Shown here one piece after another: positions 1-9,245 of a stretch of DNA of 64,000 nt; within the stretch, counting starts at the first letter, position 1, and every line of letters starts with the position of its first letter. The notes under the pieces are model-generated. The model saw only the letters and a program-made list of their open reading frames with translations. It was not told the origin of the DNA and ran no database searches. The position numbers and the translations under genes were made by a program. Origin of the DNA: Ekhidna sp051379705 (GTDB taxonomy: Bacteria; Bacteroidota; Bacteroidia; Cytophagales; Cyclobacteriaceae); assembly GCF_051379705.1 (NCBI RefSeq), contig NZ_CP179868.1:372001-436000 (forward strand). The letters run 5' to 3'.

Positions 1-1801
1 CGGCCTGAGTACTCATAATATTAGCTGCTCGCTGAATACTTTCCACCAAATTGGATGACTCATCTACTTTGCTAACCTGTGTTTGGGCTCCGCTACTCAT
101 CTCTGCAATTGCTGAAGCAATTTCTCCGGTGTTGGTATTCATCTCTTCACTAGCAGACAGCATTTCCGTTGATGAATCACCAATGATATTCGCATTCTTG
201 ACAATCCCATCTAGCAGTTCATCCAAGTTATCTAGTGCTTTATTTAGATTTTCTGCAAGGTTTAAAATATCACCTTTAGCTTCTGCAGTATATCTTGCTG
301 AAAGGTCGCCCTCAGCCATTTTGTTTGCTATTTGATTCAACTCAGCAAATGGTTTTGCAACAGACTCCAATAGGTTGTTTATCGAGTCACTAAGTTCTTT
401 CCAGGCACCCATTTTTCCTTCTTGACTCATTCTTGAGTTTAAATCGCCCTCTCCTTCAGCATGAGTGACCACATCGTTGGTTTCATCAATAACAGCGCGG
501 AGATTGTTTCGCATCATGATCAAGGAAGCTCCCAAAACATCATTTTCTCCGGCAATTTCAAAATCCGCATTGAGGTCGCCTTCTCCAATTTTTCTCGAAA
601 ACTCTGATTTACTATTGAGTTCGTCCATCAGCGTATTCACAGATTGTGCAATTTCACCAAGTTCATCCTGCGAAATTTTTGTTATTTTTTTGGATGAGTC
701 CAATTCTCCTTTTGCCAAATCTTTCAATATGCTATTGGACAAATCAAGCGAATCGGTAATTTTATTTGCCAATTTCCAAATGGTGTAAGTCAATAAGATT
801 AAACCAACCAAACCAAAAAGAAGCGTAAATCTGAAAGTCGAATTAAAAGCCGCTGTTATTTCTGATACCGGAACAACAATTACAGCCGACCAATAATTGC
901 CTGATCGCCCTATTGTTATTGGGGCGAATGACACGTAAACCTCACCATCTATAGCATCATCATAAGCACGATAAGAAAATGATTCGCCTGCTTGAATTTT
1001 ATCCGATACATTGTAGGGACTGCTTTTTATTACATTGATAGAATCCGCTGGCTTATTGAACATACTTGGGTTTGCATGAGCTGTAATAACTCCACCAGTA
1101 GAAATCAATAAGGCATATGCACTTTCATAAAAATCAACTTTGGCCACTCCTTGAAAATCATCTACTGACATATCGACTCCAACAACTCCAGCAAATCTTC
1201 CATCGACTTCCAAGCGAACTGTTGGAGATATACCAAGAAGTGAATCCCTCGTGTTGGATGAATAATCATAATCCAGATACCAATAGGGTTCACTCAGAAG
1301 TTCTTCTATTTCACTATCAGCCTTAAACTGCTCATATATAGAACTTGCCTTTCTTCCATCCAGTTCAGCTAGTTCCAAGGAGGACTTTACTTCGTTTCCA
1401 TCCATGTAGGAATTGAATCTTTCACGTCCGTAGCTTTTATCCCAATCTGGATCAATAAATTCCAACTGCCAGCTCATCCAAGTGGCGTCATACTTAGGGT
1501 ACCTTCTAAGTACTTTTTCCAAAAATGTCTTTCTGAGTTCATTGCGCTGCTCGTCAGGCAAATAGGTATATTCTTCCACTGCATCGGCCATAACCCGTGA
1601 AACAGATAGATCTTCGTCAATTATGGCTTTGATAGTGCTAGCTTTCTGACCTGCATAGGAGTCAGCAAGTTTCTCAGCCTCAGAAATCGCATTGCTACGT
1701 AGATTATAGCTAATGTATCCTAAGGTGATCACATAAATTATGACGGTCAACCCAAGGATGAACAGCATCATTTTTCTCCGGATTGTAAAATTTTTAAGCA
1801 T
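1..1801 (-). CDS. Methyl-accepting chemotaxis protein, partial (C-terminus beyond left edge)
   Basis: Chemotaxis receptor that would sense a ligand in the periplasm and pass the signal to CheA/CheW. About 600 residues are visible from the ATG at 1801. They show a short basic N-terminus, a first membrane helix (about 11-31), a large periplasmic region fitting a double Cache domain (about 35-310), a second membrane helix (about 323-342) and a long cytoplasmic part. The latter has four E-G-(D/E)-L motifs (GELDSS, GDLNADF, GDLNSRM, GDLSARY) typical of tandem HAMP units, then the start of the coiled signalling domain (EEMNTNTGEIASAIAEMSSG). The kinase-binding tip and stop codon lie outside the window. 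cheW ends 35 bases upstream on the same strand, so the two are probably co-transcribed. The ligand cannot be told. Confidence 0.9.
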   Translation of the reverse strand, partial: MLKNFTIRRKMMLFILGLTVIIYVITLGYISYNLRSNAISEAEKLADSYAGQKASTIKAIIDEDLSVSRVMADAVEEYTYLPDEQRNELRKTFLEKVLRRYPKYDATWMSWQLEFIDPDWDKSYGRERFNSYMDGNEVKSSLELAELDGRKASSIYEQFKADSEIEELLSEPYWYLDYDYSSNTRDSLLGISPTVRLEVDGRFAGVVGVDMSVDDFQGVAKVDFYESAYALLISTGGVITAHANPSMFNKPADSINVIKSSPYNVSDKIQAGESFSYRAYDDAIDGEVYVSFAPITIGRSGNYWSAVIVVPVSEITAAFNSTFRFTLLFGLVGLILLTYTIWKLANKITDSLDLSNSILKDLAKGELDSSKKITKISQDELGEIAQSVNTLMDELNSKSEFSRKIGEGDLNADFEIAGENDVLGASLIMMRNNLRAVIDETNDVVTHAEGEGDLNSRMSQEGKMGAWKELSDSINNLLESVAKPFAELNQIANKMAEGDLSARYTAEAKGDILNLAENLNKALDNLDELLDGIVKNANIIGDSSTEMLSASEEMNTNTGEIASAIAEMSSGAQTQVSKVDESSNLVESIQRAANIMSTQA

Positions 1802-1836
1802 TTTGATTGCGGTTAACTACTCTATAAATGAAGCAC

Positions 1837-2418
1837 TTAGCTTGTTTCGGTGAACTTATCACTAGAAATCATTCCTAATATATCGAATAGGATGATCATC
1901 CGGCGATCTTTTTTAATTATTCCTTTGAGGTACTTCTGACCAATTGCAGACTTCATTCGTGAAGCCGATAGCTCTTCGATCATTTTTTCAGCAACCATCA
2001 AGGTATCTGGAACATCAGGGATGGCTATTGCCATTTGATAAACGTCATGCTCTAAAACGAGCAAGTATTTCTTTTCTAAAGAATTTTCCGATTGAATATT
2101 GAAGAATAGTCCGAGATCCAACACTCCAAAAATATTGCCTCTCACATTAGCCATTCCGATGAGATATGAAGGCATTTGTGATACAGGGGCTGTTTTAGGG
2201 AATGGGACTACTTCTTTGACAAGGTTAATAGGGATGGCATATTCTTCACCTTTTGACTTGAATATACAAAATTGTTGGTAAGAATCATTTGGCCCATCTT
2301 CTTTTTCTGCACCTGATTCCTTTCCGCCAGATACTTTAACATCCGCGCTCACCTCCTCTTTTTGAAGAGGATTTTCTTTTGCGGTTTTCTTTTGAAGGTT
2401 TTTTCCTAAGGCCATCAC
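1837..2418 (-). CDS. cheW: CheW-like chemotaxis adaptor
   Basis: Adaptor linking chemotaxis receptors to the CheA kinase in the cytoplasm. The protein has 193 residues. The first ~45 are a charged, low-complexity extension rich in Lys and Glu, longer than in a minimal CheW. The CheW domain follows, from about YQQFCIFKSKGEEYAIPI to the end, with the expected pattern of a predicted beta barrel and the conserved stretch PSYLIGMANVRGNIFGVLDL. It is the first gene before the receptor on the same strand (35-base gap), which supports a dedicated receptor-adaptor pair. No CheA or CheY is visible in the window, so the partner kinase must be encoded elsewhere or beyond the left edge. Confidence 0.9.
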   Translation of the reverse strand: MMALGKNLQKKTAKENPLQKEEVSADVKVSGGKESGAEKEDGPNDSYQQFCIFKSKGEEYAIPINLVKEVVPFPKTAPVSQMPSYLIGMANVRGNIFGVLDLGLFFNIQSENSLEKKYLLVLEHDVYQMAIAIPDVPDTLMVAEKMIEELSASRMKSAIGQKYLKGIIKKDRRMIILFDILGMISSDKFTETS

Positions 2419-2535
2419 TCGGTAGTAACTGTAAAAATGAGTGATCTAAGAAACTAAATAAGAATGAATTTTACCTAAATCTAACTCAGCAAAATAACGA
2501 AGGCTGTATTCGTAATTTTATTTTTAGATGAAATT

Positions 2536-2751
2536 TCAATCTTTTTTGTCTGACTTCTTATCAGGTTTTTCCTCTGGCTTTTCATCTACAATATTTCCGA
2601 ATTCATCAACATATGCAATCATGTCATTTAAGTCTCCTCCTTTTGCATTGTTTTCCTGACGCTCTTTTTTGCGCTCCTCTTTTTCCTTCTTCTTTTGTTG
2701 CTTTCGCTTTTCCTTTTGGTTCTTGATGAATTTGTTCTGTGAACTGGACAT
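2536..2751 (-). CDS. Small charged protein, possibly cold-shock associated
   Basis: A 71-residue protein of very biased composition. Residues 8-35 are almost only Lys, Glu, Arg and Gln and should form a single charged helix. A short conserved-looking piece, NDMIAYVDEFGNIVDE, comes next, and the tail is acidic and Lys-rich. I recall small proteins of this build, with an AYVDE-G-NI motif, encoded beside cold-shock genes in Bacteroidota, but cannot check this here. It lies 69 bases after the DEAD-box helicase on the same strand, which fits a shared role in RNA handling in the cold. Function is otherwise unknown. Confidence 0.75.
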   Translation of the reverse strand: MSSSQNKFIKNQKEKRKQQKKKEKEERKKERQENNAKGGDLNDMIAYVDEFGNIVDEKPEEKPDKKSDKKD

Positions 2752-2820
2752 GTAATGATTTTAGTAATTTAACAAAGTAGAATTGCTTCTATCTGAGAAC
2801 TCAAAGTTAGTCAAATTTCG

Positions 2821-4524
2821 CTATCTTCTCTTTCTACGATTTGATTTACGTCCATCCCTTCTGTCATTTGATCGACGATTATTGAATTTTTTCTTGTGAT
2901 GACCTGTAGATCTTTCTCGCTCATTGGAAGGGCCACTATCCGGATGAACACGAACGGCTCTTCCTTCAAACTCTACGCCTTCAAATTTTTTACTGAAGTC
3001 TTTTTCGTACGCTTTCTCAACCTCAAAGTAAGAGCGATTGTTTAAGAGTTTTACGTTTCCAAAATGTTTCCTGTCGACTCCAGAAAGATCAGACAAGAGA
3101 TGAACCATATCACCTTTAATGAAACCGTCAACAGAACCAAGGTTGATAAAGAACTTTCGATAGTTGCTGTTTTCTGAATTACGAGAAGATGCTCCAGCTA
3201 ATTCATTCAAGTTTGTGTCTTCTCCCGATTCAACTGTAAGCTGATTTAACTGGAGACTTATCAGTTTCTTAAGAATCTCTTCTTTATCCAGTGAATCGAA
3301 TTTGTCCTTAACCTGCTCGAGTAGTTGACTCGCTGAACTATCTATTTCGGCCGTGGCTAATTGATCAGCCCAGTTGCTAACACGTGAGGTCTGCATTTCA
3401 TCTATACTTGGTACCTCTACTCGCTCGAACGTAACATTAATTTTACGCTCAAGTTCGCTGATTTTACGAGACTCTCTAGGATTTATCAATGCTAGAGATA
3501 CTCCCTTGTTTCCAGCTCTACCTGTTCTTCCGCTTCGATGCGTGTAGCTTTCTAATTGATCAGGAAGCGTATGATGGATGACATAGGTAAGATCATTTAC
3601 ATCAATGCCTCGAGCCGCAACATCAGTGGCAACCAACAATTGCATTGATTTGGCCTTAAATCGCTTCATTACCGCATCTCTCTGGGCTTGAGAAAGATCC
3701 CCATGCAAAGCTTCAACTCCATAACCTTTTTGGCTAAGATTGTCAGCAATTTCTTGAGTCTCCCGCTTCGTGCGGCAAAACATAATCCCGCGCATTTCCG
3801 GCTCTCTATCCAAAAACCTTTTTATAGCTGGAATCTTGTTGCTAACCTTTGTAACCACATATTTGTGAGAAATGTCCTTATTACTCTTCTCAGAGGTATT
3901 TACAGATACCTCTTTCGGGTTAGACATATATTTCTTTACAATTCTTCTTATCTCAGAAGGCATGGTCGCTGAGAACAACCAGGTTACCCTTTCTTCAGGT
4001 GTATGAGACAGAATATCATCAATGGCCTCCTGAAAGCCCATATTCAACATTTCATCTGCTTCGTCCAGGATTACATATTTGACTTGATCAAGTTTAACTG
4101 CTTTTCGTTTGATTAAATCTAGTAATCGCCCCGGCGTGGCTACTACAATTTGTGTTGGTCTTTTAAGTGCTTTTATTTGATTGACTATAGCAGCACCACC
4201 ATACACTACCTCAACATTAAGTCTTGACTTACTTTTTGCAAAATCTTTAAGTTGCTTAGCTGTTTGTTGTCCAAGCTCACGTGTAGGTGCCATGATCAAC
4301 GCTTGCGTATGGCTACTTTCGGAGTCCAGCAAATCAACAAGTGGGAGTCCAAAAGCTGCGGTTTTACCCGTTCCAGTCTGTGCTAATCCGATAAAATCGG
4401 TCGGATTTTCTGTTAATAGTAAAGGGATTGATTGTTGTTGTACAGGAGTTGGGTCTGTAAAACCCATATTGTCCAGGACTTCAACAATAGACTGTGAAAG
4501 TCCTAGTTTTTCAAAATTGTTCAA
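2821..4524 (-). CDS. DEAD-box ATP-dependent RNA helicase with DbpA-type RNA-binding domain
   Basis: Unwinds RNA duplexes using ATP, probably in ribosome assembly or RNA decay at low temperature (DeaD/CsdA type). The 567-residue protein shows all helicase motifs in order: the Q motif (TPVQQQSIP), Walker A AQTGTGKTAAF (about 49-59), PTRELGQQ, TPGRLLDL, the DEAD box LDEADEML, the SAT motif, then in the second RecA domain HGDLSQAQRD, ATDVAARGIDV and HRSGRTGRAGNKG. A spacer follows, then a DbpA-like RNA-binding domain (about 460-535, FFINLGSVDGFIKGDMVHLL) and a very basic Arg/Lys/Asn tail typical of CsdA-like enzymes. The ATG at 4524 gives the normal start just before the Q motif (FEKLGL). The small charged gene downstream is probably in the same unit. 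Confidence 0.95.
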   Translation of the reverse strand: MNNFEKLGLSQSIVEVLDNMGFTDPTPVQQQSIPLLLTENPTDFIGLAQTGTGKTAAFGLPLVDLLDSESSHTQALIMAPTRELGQQTAKQLKDFAKSKSRLNVEVVYGGAAIVNQIKALKRPTQIVVATPGRLLDLIKRKAVKLDQVKYVILDEADEMLNMGFQEAIDDILSHTPEERVTWLFSATMPSEIRRIVKKYMSNPKEVSVNTSEKSNKDISHKYVVTKVSNKIPAIKRFLDREPEMRGIMFCRTKRETQEIADNLSQKGYGVEALHGDLSQAQRDAVMKRFKAKSMQLLVATDVAARGIDVNDLTYVIHHTLPDQLESYTHRSGRTGRAGNKGVSLALINPRESRKISELERKINVTFERVEVPSIDEMQTSRVSNWADQLATAEIDSSASQLLEQVKDKFDSLDKEEILKKLISLQLNQLTVESGEDTNLNELAGASSRNSENSNYRKFFINLGSVDGFIKGDMVHLLSDLSGVDRKHFGNVKLLNNRSYFEVEKAYEKDFSKKFEGVEFEGRAVRVHPDSGPSNERERSTGHHKKKFNNRRSNDRRDGRKSNRRKRR

Positions 4525-4547
4525 AGAGCTCTTATTAATATGAGCGG

Positions 4548-4555
4548 CAAAGTTA
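4548..4555 (-). promoter_or_regulatory. Possible -7 box for the helicase gene
   Basis: On the minus strand this reads TAACTTTG, matching the Bacteroidota -7 consensus TAnnTTTG, 23 bases before the helicase ATG. I see no clear TTG at the expected -33 distance, so this is only half a promoter and stays tentative. Confidence 0.3.
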
Positions 4556-4620
4556 CCGCATCCATTGCGATTCTTTTATTTAATTGAGTAATTATCTCAG
4601 CTTTTGTCAACAAAACAAGG

Positions 4621-4648
4621 TTGGTGTATAATTTGAAGTATATTTTTG
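4621..4648 (+). promoter_or_regulatory. Bacteroidota-type promoter for the DUF2061 gene
   Basis: TTG at 4621-4623 and TATTTTTG at 4641-4648 are separated by 17 bases, which fits the phylum's -33/-7 promoter. Transcription would begin about 10 bases before the ATG at 4665. Confidence 0.5.
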
Positions 4649-4664
4649 CGCACTTTGAATCATT

Positions 4665-5081
4665 ATGCAGAGCAAAAAAAGACACATTGCAAAGACTGTT
4701 ACCTGGAGAATAATTGCAACAGCGACTACCTTCATCCTAACACTCATTTTCTTCAGAGAAGATCCAGACGCGACATCAAAAGCCACATGGGTTGCAGCAA
4801 TTGAGACTGTTTTGAAAATGATTATCTATTATTATCACGAACGGATTTGGTATAACTTCAAAAGTGAGATGAAAAGTAGTGTTCGTCACCTATTCAAAAC
4901 GATAACCTGGAGGTTTACAGCATCCATTACTACTTTTCTAATTGCTTTTTTTATTTTCAGAGAAGATCCAAATGCAATGGAAAAAGCTTCCGGGATTGCT
5001 TTTGTAGAAATCTTTTTGAAGATGTTGTTCTATTATGTGCACGAAAGAGCATGGCATGCCTCTAAATTTGGGCTAGAATAG
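4665..5081 (+). CDS. DUF2061 membrane protein with two tandem domains
   Basis: A 138-residue membrane protein made of two copies of the DUF2061 unit (about 1-66 and 67-138). Each copy has a basic start, a K-T-(V/I)-T-W-R motif, a hydrophobic segment, FREDP(D/N)A, a second hydrophobic segment and (Y/V)HER-W. Most DUF2061 proteins have one copy, so this is an internal duplication. The two units keep the same order of motifs but differ at many positions, which points to an old duplication. Function of the family is unknown; members occur beside sulfate assimilation genes in some bacteria, but none are seen here. It stands alone with its own promoter, divergent from the helicase gene. Confidence 0.85.
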   Translation: MQSKKRHIAKTVTWRIIATATTFILTLIFFREDPDATSKATWVAAIETVLKMIIYYYHERIWYNFKSEMKSSVRHLFKTITWRFTASITTFLIAFFIFREDPNAMEKASGIAFVEIFLKMLFYYVHERAWHASKFGLE

Positions 5082-5176
5082 AGGATTTAAGTGCAATTAG
5101 GCACGATAAGTGTTTGATGAAAGTAATTAAAAGATTAATCTTGAATTTGTATTGACTGATAAAACAAACCAATCTC

Positions 5177-5992
5177 ATGAAAAAAAATATTTTACACCTT
5201 TCAGTTTTTGTTTCCGCTTTCTTTCTAATCTCATGTAGTGGTGGAAACAAGGCTTCAGAAGAGAATACTGCTGAGAAAAAAGAAGAAATTGAAAGTTTTG
5301 TTGAAAAGGAATTTACTTATCCACTTCCAACAGCTTTTGAAGTTTCTCAAATGTTGGGAAACGCAAATACCGCCTATTCAGCCGAAATAGTTAACGACCC
5401 TTCAAAAGTGGACCAATATGTGGCGACTTGGCAGAAGGCTGCCAACTTAGGCGTTTACGGAGCAGATTTAAGTTACGCTGCTACTTTTGACAAGACACAA
5501 GAAACCATAGACTATCTTGATGTCTCAAAGAAACTTATTGATGATCTAAATATCACTTCTGCATTTAATAGCTCCATGGCTCAGCGAATTGAAAATAACA
5601 TGGATAACATTGATTCTTTGATTTTTATTGTAACTGAATCCTTTTACGACACTTACAACTACCTAAATCAAAATGGAGAGGAAAAGACTTCAATTCTTGT
5701 AATCGCAGGAAGTGTAATCGAAGGACTCCATATTACTTGTGAACTTGTGAGGATGAGTGAAAATAAAGGTGAACTCATGACAGTACTGGCAAACCAAAAG
5801 TCTCAAGTGGTGAAATTGGTTGAATTGATGGAAAACCATCAAGATGATGAAAATGTAAGCAAGGTGTTGCCAAACCTTAGATTTATCAACCTTACGTACG
5901 ATCAACTAGGTGAAGGCGTAGAAATGACAGATGGTCAGTTCTCCGATATTGCTAATAGTGTGAAAGAGATGAGGGATCACATCGTTGGATAA
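5177..5992 (+). CDS. Putative helical lipoprotein
   Basis: A 271-residue exported protein of no recognised family. The N-terminus is a lipoprotein signal (MKKNILHLSVFVSAFFLISC) with the lipid-accepting Cys at 20, followed by a Glu/Lys-rich linker to about residue 45. The rest lacks Cys and transmembrane segments and reads as mostly alpha-helical, with a pattern of helices from about 55 to 270 and the phrase GNANTAYSAEIVNDPSKVDQ near the start. It is flanked by a strong terminator at 6017, so it is probably transcribed alone. Function unknown; the call as a real gene rests on the signal peptide and steady codon use. Confidence 0.8.
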   Translation: MKKNILHLSVFVSAFFLISCSGGNKASEENTAEKKEEIESFVEKEFTYPLPTAFEVSQMLGNANTAYSAEIVNDPSKVDQYVATWQKAANLGVYGADLSYAATFDKTQETIDYLDVSKKLIDDLNITSAFNSSMAQRIENNMDNIDSLIFIVTESFYDTYNYLNQNGEEKTSILVIAGSVIEGLHITCELVRMSENKGELMTVLANQKSQVVKLVELMENHQDDENVSKVLPNLRFINLTYDQLGEGVEMTDGQFSDIANSVKEMRDHIVG

Positions 5993-6016
5993 TCATTGAC
6001 GAAATGATATTTTTAG

Positions 6017-6042
6017 AGCCTCAACCAAGTTGAGGCTTTTTT
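6017..6042 (+). terminator. Rho-independent terminator after the lipoprotein gene
   Basis: An 8-base stem (AGCCTCAA / TTGAGGCT) with a 5-base loop runs straight into a T-run. It ends 18 bases before the ATG of the ABC transporter at 6060. Confidence 0.8.
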
Positions 6043-6059
6043 GTTACCTAAAATCTCAC

Positions 6060-9000
6060 ATGACCGAATCAATAATTAATGCACTTGTTCACCTCTTCGC
6101 TATCATTGAAAGCGCTAAAGAGGATACTGGCGTAGTTGATTCTGGGGAGTTAGTCATTCGTCCATACCTCCAAAAAAATCTTAATAATGAAACACTAACA
6201 GCTGAGTACATAAAACTATTTTATGACTACCTCAACTTTTATAAAGATCAGCCGACAGCAAAAGACAGTGAGGGTATAAGTATTGATAGCACGAGCATAC
6301 TTCAAATCGCCAAGATTTGTAATCAACTAAATAAAGAGCTGCTCCGTTCAGAGCGACTCATTGTTTTCATGCAACTGGTTGAACTGATCCGAGCTGACGA
6401 AAAAGTAACTGCTAAGGAAGAGGAATTTGCAGCGTTGGTAGCATTAAATTTTAACCTTGATCAGGAAGATGTTGTAAACCTCAAAAACTTTATACTTAAG
6501 CCCGACGAAAAGGAGATTAATAAAGATCGAATTCTGCTTATTGACAATAAGCAGACTGAATGGCCTGAGGAAATGGCCTGGATCATTCGCAAAAAAAAGA
6601 CAACCAATCAGGAAAGACATCTGTTTGTTCAAAATCTCTTCGGTAAAATCACTGTACTTTATTTGAGAAGCGTAGAGACTTTTGTTTTTCGCTATGATGG
6701 GCCTCTCAACCTCTTCCTTGAAGGCATTAAGGTAATTCCAGCCAAGTCTTACATATTAAAGCCTGGCTCAATTATCAAGGGCCCCAATATCTCCTCAATC
6801 TATGAATCTGAAATAACTAAACAATTCATACAAGATCAAACGAGCACAAGAGTAGTATTAGCAGGTGATAATGTAGAATTCAAATTCAGAAATAGCAGCA
6901 ACGGTCTCAAGCCATTTTCATTTTCTGAGGATTCAGGTAGACTGATAGGTATTATGGGTGGTTCCGGTACAGGGAAAACCACCTTAATGAATATTCTAAA
7001 TGGAAAGCTAAGACTCAATGGTGGTCGGCTTCACATCAATGGATTTTCTTTGGAACAAGCATCGACTGAAGGTGTGATCGGATACGTTCCTCAAGATGAT
7101 CTCCTTTTTGAAGAGCTTACTGTGTACCAAAATCTTTATTTCAATGCTAAGACTTGTTTTAGTGATTTCTCGGAAGATTTGATTGACAGAACTGTTCACA
7201 AAGTCTTAGATGACCTTGACCTGGAGGATATAAAAGACCTAAAGGTTGGGGATCCGCTGAATAAAACAATATCGGGTGGACAAAGGAAGCGGCTAAATAT
7301 TGCATTGGAGCTAATGAGAGAGCCTTCTGTGCTATTCGTGGATGAGCCAACCTCAGGTCTGTCTTCTATGGATTCAGAGAAGATGATGATGCTTCTTAAA
7401 GATCTGACTAGGAAAGGCAAACTTGTAGTCGCTATTATACATCAGCCTTCATCGGAAATATTTAAACTATTTGATCGACTATGGATTCTTGACAAAGGAG
7501 GCTATCCAATCTATAATGGGAATCCAATTGACGCTGTGGTGTATTTCAAAACAATGAATACACAGGTCAATGCAGCAGAAAGCGAATGTCCTAGGTGTGG
7601 AAATGTTATTCCAGAACAAATTCTTCAAATCATTGAAGCTCGGGAAATCGACGAACGTGGAAGGTCAACCAAAAGAAGAAGGGTTAATCCATCTGTATGG
7701 TACTCAAAGTACAAGGAAAACATACTTCCAAAACTGGTAAGACTTAAATATGACTCAGTCCTCCCTCCTACCAACTTCCGAATTCCTGATAGCTGGGATC
7801 AGTTTAAGATATTCAGCCTAAGAAATTTGCTATCCAAGATATCCAACCGTCAATATGTGCTAATCAACTTTCTTGAAGCTCCTTTATTGGCATTTATCCT
7901 TGGCTACTTTTCAAAGTACTCACCGGAGAAGGTCTATGCCTTTTCAGAAAATATCAACCTTCCAGTTTACTTGTTCATGTCGATTGTAGTCTCTCTTTTT
8001 ATGGGGTTAACAGTCAGTGCGCAAGAGATATATAAAGACCGTCAAATCCTTGAAAGGGAATCATTTCTTAACCTATCTAGGCTGAGTTACATTAATTCTA
8101 AGCTTGTTTATCTTTTTATATTATCAGCAATCCAAACACTTTCCTTCGTGCTTATAGGAAATTTCATCCTGGAAATTCATGGGATGACACTATACTATTG
8201 GGCGGTTCTGTTTACGGTTTCTTGTTTTGCTAATATGGTTGGACTGAATATTTCTTCAGCTCTCAATTCTGTCATTAATATTTACATCCTTATCCCTTTC
8301 ATTCTAGTACCTCAACTATTACTGGGTGGAGCCATGATCAAGTTTGATGAGCTTCATCACTCACTCAATAACCAAAAAAATGTTCCAATTGTCGGTGACT
8401 TGATGGCCTCAAGATGGGCCTACGAAGCTTTGGCGGTTGCTCAATTTCGATATAATGATTACGAAAAGCACTTTTTTGAGGTAAATAAAGACATAAGTAA
8501 AAACTCTGTTTATCGATCTTTCATGGTTCCCGAACTGTTTACTATCAACCGAGAAATCGTGAGGGACAGTGCCAACTGGAGTAACAAAGAGCGATCCTTT
8601 GAGATTCTTAGAAATGAGGTTGAAGACCTTTCTGAATTGCACGGGTTGAGAGTATTCCCATATCTAGAACAGATCAGCATTGAATACTACAGCACTTCAA
8701 TCGCTGCAAAGCTTGATGAGTATTTACAATATGCAAAGAACCATTTTGCTGGCGAGTATTTAAAGGCCCAAGAAAATCGTGATCAGCTTTATCAACAGCT
8801 GGTTAATGACCTAGGAAAAGATGGATTTGTCGAACTAGAGAAAAAATATCATAATGAATTTTTGGCTGATCTGCTTATGAATCGTGCTCACTTTGATATG
8901 GTATACAGAGGAGAAGATCAGTTGATTCAAAAAAAGGATCCAATTTTTATGCGACCATACTCCAATATTGGTAGAGCGCATTTCTACGCTCCAATTAAAA

Positions 9001-9245
9001 TTATTGCGGGATGGGAAATACCGACTTTCTATTTCAATATGGCCTTTATTTGGTTCATGTCTATTGTACTTTATCTAGCTCTACTTGACAATACCCTTAA
9101 GAAAATTCTCAAGTTTTTTGAATCAAAAGAAAAAGACGAAAGTAGACCAAGTGCTTTGATTCGAATTTGGGATACGATTCTTATCATGATTGGATCACCA
9201 AGGATCTACAACCGGGCAAGAAAAATTAAAAAATCAAGTTCATGA
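6060..9245 (+). CDS. TerB-like / ABC-2 fusion transporter (ABCG-type half transporter)
   Basis: A 1061-residue protein joining ATPase and permease in one chain. Residues ~1-150 are helical and include a TerB-like stretch (LVELIRADEKVTAKEEEFAA). The ABC ATPase follows with Walker A GGSGTGKTT (about 300), signature ISGGQRKR (about 404) and Walker B LFVDEPTSGLSS (about 424), of the ABCG/White type. A single CPRC pair at ~511 may bind a metal. The membrane part has about five helices at ~600-760, a ~200-residue soluble insertion and a last helix near 990. A TTG 30 bases upstream is open in frame but lies inside the terminator, so the ATG at 6060 is preferred. The stop overlaps doxX by 4 bases. 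The substrate is unknown. Confidence 0.88.
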   Translation: MTESIINALVHLFAIIESAKEDTGVVDSGELVIRPYLQKNLNNETLTAEYIKLFYDYLNFYKDQPTAKDSEGISIDSTSILQIAKICNQLNKELLRSERLIVFMQLVELIRADEKVTAKEEEFAALVALNFNLDQEDVVNLKNFILKPDEKEINKDRILLIDNKQTEWPEEMAWIIRKKKTTNQERHLFVQNLFGKITVLYLRSVETFVFRYDGPLNLFLEGIKVIPAKSYILKPGSIIKGPNISSIYESEITKQFIQDQTSTRVVLAGDNVEFKFRNSSNGLKPFSFSEDSGRLIGIMGGSGTGKTTLMNILNGKLRLNGGRLHINGFSLEQASTEGVIGYVPQDDLLFEELTVYQNLYFNAKTCFSDFSEDLIDRTVHKVLDDLDLEDIKDLKVGDPLNKTISGGQRKRLNIALELMREPSVLFVDEPTSGLSSMDSEKMMMLLKDLTRKGKLVVAIIHQPSSEIFKLFDRLWILDKGGYPIYNGNPIDAVVYFKTMNTQVNAAESECPRCGNVIPEQILQIIEAREIDERGRSTKRRRVNPSVWYSKYKENILPKLVRLKYDSVLPPTNFRIPDSWDQFKIFSLRNLLSKISNRQYVLINFLEAPLLAFILGYFSKYSPEKVYAFSENINLPVYLFMSIVVSLFMGLTVSAQEIYKDRQILERESFLNLSRLSYINSKLVYLFILSAIQTLSFVLIGNFILEIHGMTLYYWAVLFTVSCFANMVGLNISSALNSVINIYILIPFILVPQLLLGGAMIKFDELHHSLNNQKNVPIVGDLMASRWAYEALAVAQFRYNDYEKHFFEVNKDISKNSVYRSFMVPELFTINREIVRDSANWSNKERSFEILRNEVEDLSELHGLRVFPYLEQISIEYYSTSIAAKLDEYLQYAKNHFAGEYLKAQENRDQLYQQLVNDLGKDGFVELEKKYHNEFLADLLMNRAHFDMVYRGEDQLIQKKDPIFMRPYSNIGRAHFYAPIKIIAGWEIPTFYFNMAFIWFMSIVLYLALLDNTLKKILKFFESKEKDESRPSALIRIWDTILIMIGSPRIYNRARKIKKSSS

